In this document: piece after piece, positions 26,801 to 35,333 of the stretch
How the letters are laid out: each line of letters opens with the position of its first letter
Numbering within the stretch: position 1 is the stretch's first letter
Assembly: GCA_965230665.1 (NCBI GenBank)
Contig: CBDDLM010000004.1
Location: forward strand, 1,116,001 to 1,180,000
Direction: 5' to 3'
Origin: JAGNRR01 sp965230665
GTDB taxonomy: Bacteria > Bacteroidota > Bacteroidia > Chitinophagales > Chitinophagaceae
DNA: 64,000 nucleotides
Translations under genes and position numbers: made by a program
Notes under the pieces: model-generated
The model's input: the letters and a program-made list of their open reading frames with translations, nothing else
Told to the model about the DNA's origin: nothing
Database searches by the model: none

Positions 26801-27191
26801 TCTCAGGTTCGTTTGGCAAATCGTTAGGCAAGTCTGGTTTGGCTTTATCGACCGCATCTTGAACATCAATCTTAGCTTCATCAATATCGATATCTGTATT
26901 GAACTCCGCTGTGATAATTGAGAAATCCTGAAATGAATTACTCGTTACTTTTTTAATCCCCGTAATATTCGTTAGTTTCTTTTCAATAGGTTTAGAAACT
27001 AAATTCTCCATATTTTCTGGAGATGTTCCAGGATAAATTGTTTGTACAATAATCTGAGGGAATTTCACCTCAGGAAACTGCTCCTTGGGCAGACTATTAT
27101 AAGCGCTATATCCCATAAACGCAAGGATAACCGTGGCAAAATAGATTGCCGTCCGATTATTTATGGGCCACTTTGATGGATTTAATTGCAT
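23820..27191 (-). CDS. RND efflux pump inner-membrane permease (AcrB/HAE1-like)
   Basis: A 1123-residue protein with the two-fold repeated RND architecture: TM1 near the N-terminus ('TAIYFATVILAFMGYSAY'), periplasmic porter domain, TM cluster 2-6 (~335-480), then a second porter and TM8-12 (~970-1110). Proton-relay residues in 'LGIVVDDAIVVIENA' (TM4) are present. It exports drugs, bile-like compounds or metabolites using the proton gradient with the adaptor and TolC encoded just upstream (9 nt from the adaptor gene). An extra cytoplasmic/TM stretch near residues 490-590 is larger than in AcrB. Substrate unknown. Confidence 0.94.
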   Translation of the reverse strand: MQLNPSKWPINNRTAIYFATVILAFMGYSAYNSLPKEQFPEVKFPQIIVQTIYPGTSPENMENLVSKPIEKKLTNITGIKKVTSNSFQDFSIITAEFNTDIDIDEAKIDVQDAVDKAKPDLPNDLPNEPEINEVDASEFPIMFVNLYGDFDVTRLEKYADRIKDRIEDLKEIKRVDKVGGLEREIQVNVDLFKMSAAQLSFRDIQNAIAFENIEATPGEVKVNGEQRLLSIKKVFKDADEIANLVVKNPDGASMYLRDIAEVKDTYEDPESFARLDGRNVITLNIIKGAGKNLINASDKINEIIDDMQANELPKELSIKLTADQSENTRVTLHDLINTIIIGFCIVTLILMFFMGTTNAIFVALSVPLSMAIAFMVMPSIGFTLNMIVLFSFLLALGIVVDDAIVVIENAHRIFHEEDLPIKEAVEKATKEVFLPVLAGTITTLLPFIPLAFWSGVIGEFMFFLPITLIITLLASLIVAYFINPVFAVDFMKKTEYDGKSKITWTKRATYTAIGFFVVTLISYLSGSVMMGNMTIFFFLLYLLNKFVLVKLIYRFQKNVWPKVQAWYVRRLEKILDRRGWVLAGVVGLAIFSFVLIAVRGPNVLFFPSSEPNFTYVYLTLPEGTDQTRTDEVLQQIEKKVYKAANYTPGKKHPLITSIVSNVKVGATNVEGGEIGEYPNRGKITVSFVKFAERNGKSTQAILDKIRKEVKGVPGARIVVEKESSGPPTAKPILIEITGENLDSLIATSRNLKRYLDDKQIGGVEELKSDFQADKPEIVFDIQRSRLNMEGISTGQIAGDLRTAMFGMEVSRFKDANDDYPIMVRLKREQRNNIDIVKNLPVTYRDMGMGGAVRQVPLGSFADLDYGNTYGGIKRKDEKRIISLSSNVLNGFNANEVVAEIQGEIDNFNQPAGVNIRMGGEQEEQAETSAFLGGALLTSMALIFLILMIQFNSFSRSIIIMSEILLSIIGVLLGVGIFGMDLVIIMTGIGIVALAGIVVRNGILLVEFADLKLEEGLTPREAIIEAGRTRMTPVLLTAISTISGLIPLAVGLNIDFALLFETGNPHIYFGGDNVAFWGPLSWTMIFGLAFATIITLIIVPVLLLMAFNRKAKVLKALGKEGAKI

Positions 27192-27200
27192 CGTATTCTT

Positions 27201-28310
27201 CTATTTTGTATAACTTAATTTATCTCCTTCGTTCAATTCCTGATAACCTGCAGTCACTACTTGATCATCTAACAAAAGGCCACTTTTGATTTCTACCTTA
27301 CCTCTATAGTTTTTACCAAGCAGTACTTCTTTCAGTTTCGCACGATCTTGTTTATCCTTTACATAAACAAAATCTTTTCCATTGATCTTCTGAATAACTT
27401 TGGCTGGTAAAACAAAGGCTCTAGGATTTGTATAAGTTGCAATCTTCACTTTTGTGATCATATTGGGTCTTAGTTTTCCTTTTGCCGTAGGTTTAATTTC
27501 TGCGGTAAATGTTCTTTTCAAAGGATCAATTGATTTTTGCACATAACGTACATTGGTAATCATGGTATCACCAAAATCTGGTAATACAACCTCTGCTCTA
27601 CTACCCGATTTTACCCGTCCCGCATAGCTTTCCGGTACATCTACCTCTACTTTTACGTCTCCTGTATTCACAATTCGAATTTGATTAGGCATACCCGGAC
27701 TAGACATATCACCAACTGTAATATTAACATCATCTACTACTCCGCTAATTGGTGCTTTAATGGTATACATTCTACGCTGACTTAAAGTAGTATTTTTCTT
27801 TTTAAGCAATGATTCGTATTGGTTCTTTGCGGTAAGTAATTGTACTTCCGTTCCGATCTCCTGATCCCACAACTTCTGCTGCTTATCATACATTGTCTTA
27901 GCAAAAGAAATTTGTTGATCTAATTCAGCAATACCACTTTGAATAGCATCAGCTTTTAAAGTTGCCAAGGTTTGACCGCGCTTCACATATTGACCATTGC
28001 GCACTCGTATAGATTGTACCACTCCAGGTGCTTCAGGTGTTGCATTTACCGTCTTCCCTGCATCAACTCTACCTTGCAATTCAAGAAATTGGAAGAATTT
28101 TGTTGGGTACATGTCCGTAAGACTGACTGCGATACTGCGTACGCTATCTTTTTTACCCGTTTTCGTTTCTAAGTCCGCAATTTTTTTAGCAATCTCTTTT
28201 TGCTCCTTTTTTAATTGAGCTAATTGTGCCTTAGGATCTTTTTTTGATTCACCACCACAACTTGCTAAAAGTATAATTGTTGATAGTAATAAAATGATTG
28301 TCTTGTTCAT
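27201..28310 (-). CDS. RND efflux periplasmic adaptor (membrane-fusion lipoprotein)
   Basis: A 369-residue HlyD/AcrA-type adaptor. Lipoprotein signal 'ILLASCGG' (Cys at ~18), then a coiled-coil and barrel-sandwich lipoyl domain ('VVQSIRVRNGQYVKRGQTLATL' ... 'KAPISGVVDDVNITVGD'), a beta-barrel and a membrane-proximal domain. It links the permease to the TolC channel in the periplasm. It lies 24 nt after the tolC-like gene and 9 nt before the permease gene. Confidence 0.93.
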   Translation of the reverse strand: MNKTIILLLSTIILLASCGGESKKDPKAQLAQLKKEQKEIAKKIADLETKTGKKDSVRSIAVSLTDMYPTKFFQFLELQGRVDAGKTVNATPEAPGVVQSIRVRNGQYVKRGQTLATLKADAIQSGIAELDQQISFAKTMYDKQQKLWDQEIGTEVQLLTAKNQYESLLKKKNTTLSQRRMYTIKAPISGVVDDVNITVGDMSSPGMPNQIRIVNTGDVKVEVDVPESYAGRVKSGSRAEVVLPDFGDTMITNVRYVQKSIDPLKRTFTAEIKPTAKGKLRPNMITKVKIATYTNPRAFVLPAKVIQKINGKDFVYVKDKQDRAKLKEVLLGKNYRGKVEIKSGLLLDDQVVTAGYQELNEGDKLSYTK

Positions 28311-28334
28311 AATAATTGTCTTAAATAGATGTTG

Positions 28335-29717
28335 TTATTTTTTATAGATTCCGAGTGCTTTTTGTAGATCAATTTTGGCCAACATTGCGTCGTACAATGA
28401 ACCAAAATAATTCGTTTGTGCTTCTTTCATTGCTGTTTGCGCTTGTATCACTTCAATATTGGTACCAAGCCCTTCTTTGTATTTCTTTTGTGCTATGTCG
28501 TAAACTTTACTGGCCAAGTCAATATTATCTTCTTGACTTTTCAATGTCAGTAGACTATTTCGTAATGATGTTCTCGCGTTGCGCACTTCAAAGTCTACAG
28601 CTTGTTGGAAATTTTGAATATCCAACTCATTCTGTTTGATTTTCAATTTCACCTGATTCATTTTTGCTTGACGTTGCCCACCACCATAAATCGGAATGTT
28701 TACAGATAGCCCAATGGCACCCGTTGGGAAATAAGGTAAAGTAAATAGTTCCTTGATCCGTTTGGTTTGCGTAGCATAACCAAATTGACCAACGGCTGCA
28801 ACTGTTGGGAGATTTGATTTTTGATAGCGTTTTAGATCCAATCTATTCAGCTCAATTCCCTTCTTCAAAAGCTGCATCTCCGTACGCTGATCGTAATCTA
28901 TAATATTACTGAGCATCATATCTTTTTTGATTTCTTCACTGTTCAAATCATCACTCAAGGTAATTCCATTTGTTAGTGGCATACCCATTTGAAATTTCAA
29001 TACGGAGTAGCTCAAGTTGATCAGGTTATCAACTTTATTCTTTTCAGTAAGAAGGTTATTACGCTGTACCGTCAACCGGGCTACATCAATCTTCTCAGCA
29101 AACCCTGCGTCATATAGCTTACTTGTTGTATTCTCAATTTTAGTGATTAGTTGAATGTTTTCGTCAAGAAGGTTTTTTCTCTTTTCAGCGATTACACAAT
29201 TGTAATATGCCTTGCTCACATTAATACGTAGTTCTTCTTCACTGCGTCTGGTATTCAACTTAGCTAATTCGTTTAGACTTTCTCGAGCCTGCAAACCAAT
29301 GAGTACACCTGGATCAAACAGTATCTGTTGTACTTGCAGATTCATGGAAGCGGAAAGTGGTAAGCCAAACTGAAATTCATTATACTCTGGCGTTGGGGCT
29401 GGCGGATTTGCAGCAAGTTTTGCTGAATCGATCACAAAATAGTTAAAGGCATCTCCAAAACTAAACGCTCCTGCATCGGAGCGCTGTTTCGGTACAATGA
29501 ATAGGTATTGGAAGCTTCCTGCCGCTGACACCTGTGGACGGGTTAGAGCGGTAACCTCCTTATTTACTTCTTTTTGGATGTCCTCCTCTAGCTTCTGTTT
29601 AGCTAAACTTGGTTGATTCTTTATTGCATAATCAATACAATCCTTTACGGAGTAAACTGATTGCGCTTGTGCCCCAAGGGTCAAAAAGCATAGCAATACT
29701 AATAGTCTTCGTTTCAT
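28335..29717 (-). CDS. TolC-family outer-membrane efflux channel
   Basis: A 460-residue protein with signal peptide (~1-18, ending 'GAQAQS') and two OEP (outer-membrane efflux protein) repeats: ~25-230 and ~250-455, each with long amphipathic helices ('KVYDIAQKKYKEGLGTNIEV' is the classic second-repeat motif). It forms the trimeric exit duct of the tripartite pump. It starts 1 nt after the TetR regulator's stop, so all four genes form one operon. Confidence 0.93.
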   Translation of the reverse strand: MKRRLLVLLCFLTLGAQAQSVYSVKDCIDYAIKNQPSLAKQKLEEDIQKEVNKEVTALTRPQVSAAGSFQYLFIVPKQRSDAGAFSFGDAFNYFVIDSAKLAANPPAPTPEYNEFQFGLPLSASMNLQVQQILFDPGVLIGLQARESLNELAKLNTRRSEEELRINVSKAYYNCVIAEKRKNLLDENIQLITKIENTTSKLYDAGFAEKIDVARLTVQRNNLLTEKNKVDNLINLSYSVLKFQMGMPLTNGITLSDDLNSEEIKKDMMLSNIIDYDQRTEMQLLKKGIELNRLDLKRYQKSNLPTVAAVGQFGYATQTKRIKELFTLPYFPTGAIGLSVNIPIYGGGQRQAKMNQVKLKIKQNELDIQNFQQAVDFEVRNARTSLRNSLLTLKSQEDNIDLASKVYDIAQKKYKEGLGTNIEVIQAQTAMKEAQTNYFGSLYDAMLAKIDLQKALGIYKK

Positions 29718-29718
29718 C

Positions 29719-30327
29719 TTACTTTGTTTTTTCTAAATATTTGGTAATAAGTTTATGTCCTTTAAGCGTTGCCACGCCAAACATATATAGTTCAAAAATT
29801 TGTTTATTTATTTCTATCAGATCAAATTCTTTCTTGGGAAAAACGCCAGCATGCATAATGAGAAAAACAGACTCCATTCTATATCGAGCTATAATTTCCG
29901 TATCCATGTCCTCTCTAAAGAAACCTTCGGCCACCCCTCGATCTAGATTTTCCTTGATACAATCATGCAATTTTGTTTTCTTAAATTGGTCCATATACTT
30001 AAAGGCCTTGGAGTAATAGCGCTGCAAATCAATAAAACAGACTGGATTCATCCCCTTAAACATTTTGGCCATATGAAAGAAAACAGTTACCAACTCTTCA
30101 ACAGCATTATTACTCGCTCCCATAAGGGCAAGCATTTCATTCCAGTTCTTAAGGTTGTAATGTTTGACAGATGCCAATACCAAGTCATCTTTCTTACTAA
30201 ACTCTTGGTAAAGGGTTTTCTTAGAAATGCCTGCTTGCCGTGCAATCTCATCTACGGTTACATTCTTAAACCCATAATGGAGAAAAGCTTTTGTAGCTAT
30301 TTCTATGATCTGTTCACGTGTTTCCAC
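29719..30327 (-). CDS. TetR/AcrR-family repressor of the efflux operon
   Basis: A 202-residue regulator. N-terminal HTH (~8-52, 'FLHYGFKNVTVDEIARQAGI' then 'SKKTLYQEFSKKDDLV') and an all-helical ligand-binding C-domain. It is the first gene of the operon regulator-TolC-adaptor-permease and starts with GTG. A perfect 24-bp palindrome overlaps the operon's -33 box just upstream, so autorepression relieved by a pump substrate is the likely mode. Confidence 0.92.
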   Translation of the reverse strand: METREQIIEIATKAFLHYGFKNVTVDEIARQAGISKKTLYQEFSKKDDLVLASVKHYNLKNWNEMLALMGASNNAVEELVTVFFHMAKMFKGMNPVCFIDLQRYYSKAFKYMDQFKKTKLHDCIKENLDRGVAEGFFREDMDTEIIARYRMESVFLIMHAGVFPKKEFDLIEINKQIFELYMFGVATLKGHKLITKYLEKTK

Positions 30328-30331
30328 GGCG

Positions 30332-30366
30332 CAAAACTAAATAAACTTTTGCGATTGCAAAAGTTT
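30332..30366 (-). promoter_or_regulatory. Efflux-operon promoter with TetR-type operator
   Basis: Reading the - strand: TTTG (-33), 18-nt spacer, TAGTTTTG (-7, at 30339-30332), then 4 nt to the GTG start. A perfect palindrome AAACTTTTGC-n4-GCAAAAGTTT (30343-30366) covers the -33 box and spacer, the position expected of a repressor operator. Confidence 0.8.
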
Positions 30367-30426
30367 CCTTCGTTTATTTTAACATATTTTTGGTTAGGCG
30401 GTTCTTCGGCATGACGAACGGTTTCT

Positions 30427-31728
30427 CTACTTTTTTCTTACGAATACACGAATTGGAGCACCTGTAAAGTCAAAGTGCTTCCGCATTTTATTTTCTAGAA
30501 AGTGCTTATATGGCCCCTTAATTTGATCAGGATGGTTCGCAAAAAAGGTAAAAGACGGTACAACTACGGGCAATTGTGTAATAAATTTAATACTCACTGG
30601 CATACCTCTATAATTCGGAGGTGGATTCTTTTTGACCTCTTCTAACATAACTTCATTGAGTTTGCTAGTAGATATTTTTTGAGCCCTCCTCTCAAACACC
30701 TCAAGGGCTACTTCTAAAGCTTTATGAATACGCTGTTTCTCAGTGGCCGATATAAAAAGTATAGGCACATCAGTGAAGGGAGCAATTTTTGTATGAATAA
30801 AGGCCGTTTGTTTTTTGACGGTATGGGTATCCTTTTCTATAAGGTCCCATTTATTCATCAGCACAACTATACCCTTCCCTTTTCGTTCAGCCAAGCTAAA
30901 AATATTAATATCCTGGGCCGTAATACCGCGCTCTGCATCTACAACGAGCATAACAATATCACAATCCTCTACGACTTTAACCGCTCGAATCTCCGAATAA
31001 AACTGAAGATCTTCTTTATCCTTACTTTTCTTCTTCAGACCTGCTGTGTCTATTAATATAAACTCTTTGTTGAAGAGATTATAGGTCGTATGGATACTAT
31101 CACGCGTCGTTCCTGCAATCTCTGAAACAATATTCCGTTCTTCACCCACCAGCGCATTGAGTAATGAGGACTTACCTGCATTGGGCTGCCCGACAATGGC
31201 AATTTTTGGCAGCTCTGAACTTATTTCGGATTCGGTCTTAGGCAGAAGCTCTACAACACGGTCTAACAAATCACCAGTTCCATAGCCGGATACAGAAGAA
31301 ATAGGATAAAGCTCTTCAAACCCCAATGCATAAAATTCATTGGACTCTAAAATGCGCTCGCTATTATCGCTCTTATTACCAACTACAAGTACTGGCTTCT
31401 GAGACTTTCTTAAGAAATTAGCGAAAGCTTCATCTAAATCAGTTATACCGGTTGATACATCGCAAACAAACAACAGAACATCAGCCTCCTCTAAGGCAAT
31501 ATTGACCTGCTTCACAATCTCTTTTTCAAAAATATCGTCGCTGTTTGCTACATAGCCTCCAGTGTCGACTACGCTGAATTGCTGCCCGTTCCACTCGGTT
31601 TCTTCATATTGCCTATCGCGCGTTACACCGCTTACATCATCAACAATAGCCTTTCGTTCGCCTATCAAACGATTAAAAAGGGTTGATTTACCTACATTAG
31701 GCCTTCCTACGATTGCTACTGTTTTCAT
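30427..31728 (-). CDS. der: Ribosome-assembly GTPase Der (EngA)
   Basis: A 433-residue protein with two tandem GTPase domains, the hallmark of Der. First domain: 'GRPNVGKSTLFN', 'DTGG', 'NKSD'; second domain: 'GQPNAGKSSLLN', 'DTAG', 'NKWD'. A C-terminal KH-like domain (~350-433) ends in the basic 'FDFTGAPIRVFVRKK'. Der helps mature the 50S subunit. A -7 box TACCTTTG lies 11 nt before the ATG. Confidence 0.97.
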   Translation of the reverse strand: MKTVAIVGRPNVGKSTLFNRLIGERKAIVDDVSGVTRDRQYEETEWNGQQFSVVDTGGYVANSDDIFEKEIVKQVNIALEEADVLLFVCDVSTGITDLDEAFANFLRKSQKPVLVVGNKSDNSERILESNEFYALGFEELYPISSVSGYGTGDLLDRVVELLPKTESEISSELPKIAIVGQPNAGKSSLLNALVGEERNIVSEIAGTTRDSIHTTYNLFNKEFILIDTAGLKKKSKDKEDLQFYSEIRAVKVVEDCDIVMLVVDAERGITAQDINIFSLAERKGKGIVVLMNKWDLIEKDTHTVKKQTAFIHTKIAPFTDVPILFISATEKQRIHKALEVALEVFERRAQKISTSKLNEVMLEEVKKNPPPNYRGMPVSIKFITQLPVVVPSFTFFANHPDQIKGPYKHFLENKMRKHFDFTGAPIRVFVRKK

Positions 31729-31879
31729 GATTGTGACCGCAAAGGTAAAAGAAAAAAGCTATGGAACTGCCTAGCTTTTATTTAGTTGCATCCTTAGGGC
31801 TTAAAGTAATAAAACCAAATAACCGTTTTGGAAAGTATAAAAGCAGAACAGCTTTGGAATATACAGGGCTCTATTCTTT

Positions 31880-32365
31880 CTAGTTCGGGGAGTTTAGACC
31901 CAGTTTATTTCCCTCTGTATCCAAAAACAGGGCAAAAAAGCCACTTCCATCTGCATGAGGAGTTTTTGGAACAACGATTTTGCCACCATTTTCTTCAACT
32001 TTGTTCAGTATGACTTGAAGGTCGGACCCACCATTTAAATATATGCATACACCATCTGCCGAAGGTTTGGTTCCTGGTCCTTTTATGATTATACCCGTAA
32101 TCACTTGCCCTTCGTATGGCAGTATGCCCATTTCCATTCCATCTACTTCCATTTTTTCGATATGAAGATCTAAAATGGTTTCATAAAAATTAATGGCTCG
32201 GGAAATATCTATTGCAGGTATTTCAAAAAGGGAAATATAACTATTCATATCATTTACATTTTGTTCTACAGGTAGATTTGACTCGGAGTCGCTCTTGGGT
32301 TGACGATCACAAGCCATAAACCCTATTGTGCATAGTATTGCAACTGTTCGTATTGTTCTTCTCAT
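31880..32365 (-). CDS. VOC-family lipoprotein (glyoxalase/bleomycin-resistance fold)
   Basis: About 161 residues from the ATG at 32365. A lipoprotein signal ('ILCTIGFMAC') precedes a single vicinal-oxygen-chelate domain (~45-155) with 'FEIPAIDISRAINFYETIL' and the closing 'GSGFFALFLDTEGNKLGL'. Cytosolic VOC proteins of this form ('PATDFDRAKKFYE...') are common; a lipid-anchored one is unusual. Function unknown. It is transcribed in the direction of der, with 151 nt between. Confidence 0.85.
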   Translation of the reverse strand: MRRTIRTVAILCTIGFMACDRQPKSDSESNLPVEQNVNDMNSYISLFEIPAIDISRAINFYETILDLHIEKMEVDGMEMGILPYEGQVITGIIIKGPGTKPSADGVCIYLNGGSDLQVILNKVEENGGKIVVPKTPHADGSGFFALFLDTEGNKLGLNSPN

Positions 32366-32443
32366 TTGTTTTATATTCAATTGACCTTACAAAATTATAA
32401 ATAATATAAATTGCTAAAATTGTAAAAATGCGACAGCTTAAAA

Positions 32444-33256
32444 CTACTTATAGAAAAGCTTGGAAAGGGCCATATGATCATTTCCTAAAAATTCCTTTGG
32501 AGTCATCCCGATAAATTCTTTAAAGTCCTTAATAAAATGTGCTTGGTCGAAGTATTCACTTTCGTAAGCTATACTCGTTAGGTTTTCATTGTCATGAATC
32601 AACATATTCAAGGCTGTTTGCAAGCGTAATACTTTACCTAATTGTTTAGGGCTAATGCCTATCTGCCTTTTAAAATTTCTTTCGAGCTGTCTTCTTTTCG
32701 ATAAATCTTTTTTTAAAATTTGGTTTATTGGCAGACGCCCATTACTAGCTAATAGTGTATCTACTGTTGTTTTCACTAGGTTTTCAAGCGTCCTATTCTC
32801 ATTAAGCCTATTTAAAAGAAAGGTTTCAATAATCTTGATACGTTCGTGTGTATTCGCTGCCTTGACAATTTTCTGTTCTAACTCTTTTGCCGCGATTTCT
32901 CCAAATAGGTTTTCTATTGGTGTTTCAATATCTACTAAATCTTCAAGCGGAGTATTTACAAAGCTTGCAAACCCATAAGGGTAAAAGCATATTGCAAATG
33001 AGTTCACCTCCCCTACAGGCTCTATAAAGTAAGACTTTGTTCTTTGCCCCATTACCATAGCACAAGGATGTATTACAAACTCATCCTCGGATATGTAGCG
33101 CTTAATCCCATCTTCAAGATTAAAGGTCATTTCAATGCACCCATCAGGAATAATTTTCTGCTTCTGATTCTTTGGATCAAAGGGTACTTCTAAGGTCCAA
33201 TAAAATTTAACCCAAGCACTTAGGTCTGGATGTGGCTGAAATGTTTGATAGTTCAT
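32444..33256 (-). CDS. AraC-family transcriptional regulator (DUF6597 sensor type)
   Basis: About 270 residues, started at the ATG (33256) rather than the TTG two codons upstream. The N-terminal ~140 residues ('HPDLSAWVKFYWTLEV', 'KIIPDGCIEMTFNL') match the DUF6597-type sensor domain. The C-terminal two-HTH AraC DNA-binding domain is at ~165-265 with 'DQAHFIKDFKEFIGMTPKEF'. Its target is not evident; the VOC lipoprotein directly downstream on the same strand (64 nt beyond its stop) is one candidate. Confidence 0.88.
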   Translation of the reverse strand: MNYQTFQPHPDLSAWVKFYWTLEVPFDPKNQKQKIIPDGCIEMTFNLEDGIKRYISEDEFVIHPCAMVMGQRTKSYFIEPVGEVNSFAICFYPYGFASFVNTPLEDLVDIETPIENLFGEIAAKELEQKIVKAANTHERIKIIETFLLNRLNENRTLENLVKTTVDTLLASNGRLPINQILKKDLSKRRQLERNFKRQIGISPKQLGKVLRLQTALNMLIHDNENLTSIAYESEYFDQAHFIKDFKEFIGMTPKEFLGNDHMALSKLFYK

Positions 33257-33345
33257 GGGCAATTATTTCCTATTTTGATATACGACGGACAACTCAATGG
33301 TCTTTATTCATGGGTAACAACTGCTAATTTAGGGATTTAATAAGA

Positions 33346-33366
33346 AAGCCCGCACAAGGCGGGCTT
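33346..33366 (-). terminator. Terminator after tRNA-fMet
   Basis: GC-rich 8-bp stem AAGCCCGC / GCGGGCTT with a 5-nt loop, on the 3' side of the tRNA (- strand), followed by a T-rich stretch. Confidence 0.8.
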
Positions 33367-33376
33367 CAGTTTTGCT

Positions 33377-33451
<75 letters not shown>

Positions 33452-33539
33452 GCGCAAATGAAAAGCATTTTTTTGAATTGAGAAAATATTGGAGAAAGTA
33501 TTTTACTTTATTATTAATTTTTTTAGAAATTTCATGTTC

Positions 33540-33547
33540 TACCTTTG
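33540..33547 (+). promoter_or_regulatory. -7 box of era
   Basis: TACCTTTG ends only 4 nt before the GTG start codon of era, so the mRNA should begin at or within 1-2 nt of the start codon. No canonical -33 box is seen. Confidence 0.6.
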
Positions 33548-33551
33548 AGGT

Positions 33552-34427
33552 GTGAGTGCATTTAAAAGCGGATTTGTAGCCATTATCGGGAAGCCCAATG
33601 CGGGTAAATCGACTTTGTTAAACCGTTTTCTCGGTGAAAAGCTAGCTATTGTAACACGCAAAGCTCAAACTACAAGGCATAGAATACTCGGTATCCTAAC
33701 TGAAGATAACTATCAGATTATTTTCTCAGATACGCCAGGTATTCTAGAGGCTAAATACAAAATGCATGAGCGAATGCTCGAAGAAATCAAGAATGTACGA
33801 AAGGATACTGATGTGCTTCTTTTTGTAATGGACGTAAATGATAACTTGGAAGAAAATTTAAATCTTCTAAAGGAGTATAAAACGAACAAGCCTATCATTT
33901 TTATTCTGAATAAGATTGATACTGTTCATAATAAAGACCTGATTGCCTTATCTGATGAAATTCGAGAAGCCGCCAGCCCACAAAGTATTCTTTCTATCTC
34001 GGCGGAAGAGGGAATTCGTACGGACCAACTTATTGAAGAAATCGTAGCAGTCTTACCAGAGCACCCACCCTATTTCGACGAAGAAAACATGAGCGACCGC
34101 CCAGTACGCTTTTTTGTAGAAGAAATCATTCGCGAGAAAATTTTCAAACTACTCGACAAAGAAATCCCCTATCACTCTGCCGTTCATATCCGAGAGTATA
34201 AAGACAAAAAGACGCTTACGAAAATAGTAGCGGACATCATTGTAACACGTGAAACGCAGAAAATCATTATGATTGGTAAAGGAGGTTCCATGATTAGAAA
34301 AATTAGCGAGCAGTCTAGATCGGATATTGAAAAGTTTATTCAGCGTAAAGTATTTCTAGAGCTCCGGGTTAAAGTTCGGAAGGACTGGCGCGATAGTGAT
34401 ATTTTCTTGAAAGAATATGGATATTGA
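33552..34427 (+). CDS. era: Ribosome-assembly GTPase Era
   Basis: A 291-residue protein: GTPase domain ('GKPNAGKSTLLN' G1, 'DTPG' G3, 'NKID' G4) plus C-terminal KH domain with 'MIGKGGSMIRKI', which binds the 3' end of 16S rRNA. The GTG start is chosen because the only upstream in-frame ATG is followed by a stop, and because 'MSAFKSGFVAIIGKPN' is the family N-terminus. Its -7 box nearly touches the start. The next gene overlaps its 3' end by 11 nt. Confidence 0.96.
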   Translation: MSAFKSGFVAIIGKPNAGKSTLLNRFLGEKLAIVTRKAQTTRHRILGILTEDNYQIIFSDTPGILEAKYKMHERMLEEIKNVRKDTDVLLFVMDVNDNLEENLNLLKEYKTNKPIIFILNKIDTVHNKDLIALSDEIREAASPQSILSISAEEGIRTDQLIEEIVAVLPEHPPYFDEENMSDRPVRFFVEEIIREKIFKLLDKEIPYHSAVHIREYKDKKTLTKIVADIIVTRETQKIIMIGKGGSMIRKISEQSRSDIEKFIQRKVFLELRVKVRKDWRDSDIFLKEYGY

Positions 34428-35292
34428 TGTTTCACTTTTTAATAAACCGATTGATGTTGACACGCTTCGCATCGACAAGGCAGATGTCTCGGTAGATGTT
34501 CTGCGGCTAGACCAAATTCACTCAACGATTTCAGGCAATAAATGGTTCAAATTAAAATATAATTTACTCGAGGCACAACAAAACGGTTTTGATGCAATAC
34601 TCAGTTTTGGTGGCGCCTACTCTAATCATCTCCATGCACTTGCTTATGCCGGTAAACTGTTTGGTATAAAAACAATTGGCATCGTTAGGGGTGAAGATGT
34701 GAGCAACCCAACGCTCAATGACTGCGTACGTTGGGGCATGGAACTAAAGTTCGTTTCGAGAGCAACCTATAGAAAAAAAGCCGAACCCACTTTTCTAACA
34801 GAGCTCCAACAAACATATCCCAATAGTTTTATCGTTCCTGAAGGGGGCGATAATACTTTGGGTCAACAAGGCTGTGTTGAGATTCTTAATCCGCTTGATA
34901 TCACTTCATATGACATCCTCTGCTGCTCTATTGGCACTGGGACGACCATTTGTGGCTTGGCCGCTGTATTCAAAAAAGAGATCTGGGGCTTTGCTCCGTT
35001 TAAGAACGCACTGTCCCTCAAAGAGAAACTAACACAGTCCGTTCCTCATCTTCACTATATAGATACCTATCATTTTGGTGGCTTTGGAAAAACAAAACCC
35101 GAACTGATTGATTATATGCAAGTATTCCAAGAAAAATATGGCTTTGCTCTGGATAGGGTCTATACGGCGAAAATGTTTTTTGGTATAGAAGACCTACTAC
35201 GTACTAGTGTACTCTTACAGAATAAAAAAATGTTAGTCGTACATACTGGAGGTCTACAAGGAAATCGCTCCAGCAATTCATTACAATTATGA
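34417..35292 (+). CDS. PLP-dependent ACC deaminase / D-cysteine desulfhydrase-like enzyme
   Basis: A 291-residue fold-type II PLP enzyme. It shows 'DQIHSTISGNKWFKLKYN' with the PLP Lys, 'LSFGGAYSNHLHALAYAG' (the substrate/PLP 'SNH' motif) and 'CCSIGTGTT' (phosphate loop). It belongs to the 1-aminocyclopropane-1-carboxylate deaminase/D-cysteine desulfhydrase family; the specific reaction cannot be fixed from sequence. Overlaps era by 11 nt and the next secreted-protein frame abuts it, so translation is coupled. Confidence 0.88.
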   Translation: MDIDVSLFNKPIDVDTLRIDKADVSVDVLRLDQIHSTISGNKWFKLKYNLLEAQQNGFDAILSFGGAYSNHLHALAYAGKLFGIKTIGIVRGEDVSNPTLNDCVRWGMELKFVSRATYRKKAEPTFLTELQQTYPNSFIVPEGGDNTLGQQGCVEILNPLDITSYDILCCSIGTGTTICGLAAVFKKEIWGFAPFKNALSLKEKLTQSVPHLHYIDTYHFGGFGKTKPELIDYMQVFQEKYGFALDRVYTAKMFFGIEDLLRTSVLLQNKKMLVVHTGGLQGNRSSNSLQL

Positions 35293-35333
35293 AGCTATTA
35301 AGATATTATCATATACTTTCGCTCATTGCAAGA

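Noticed and set aside
28335..28639. + strand frame over the TolC 3' end
   Set aside because: Non-coding complement of a strong OEP motif.
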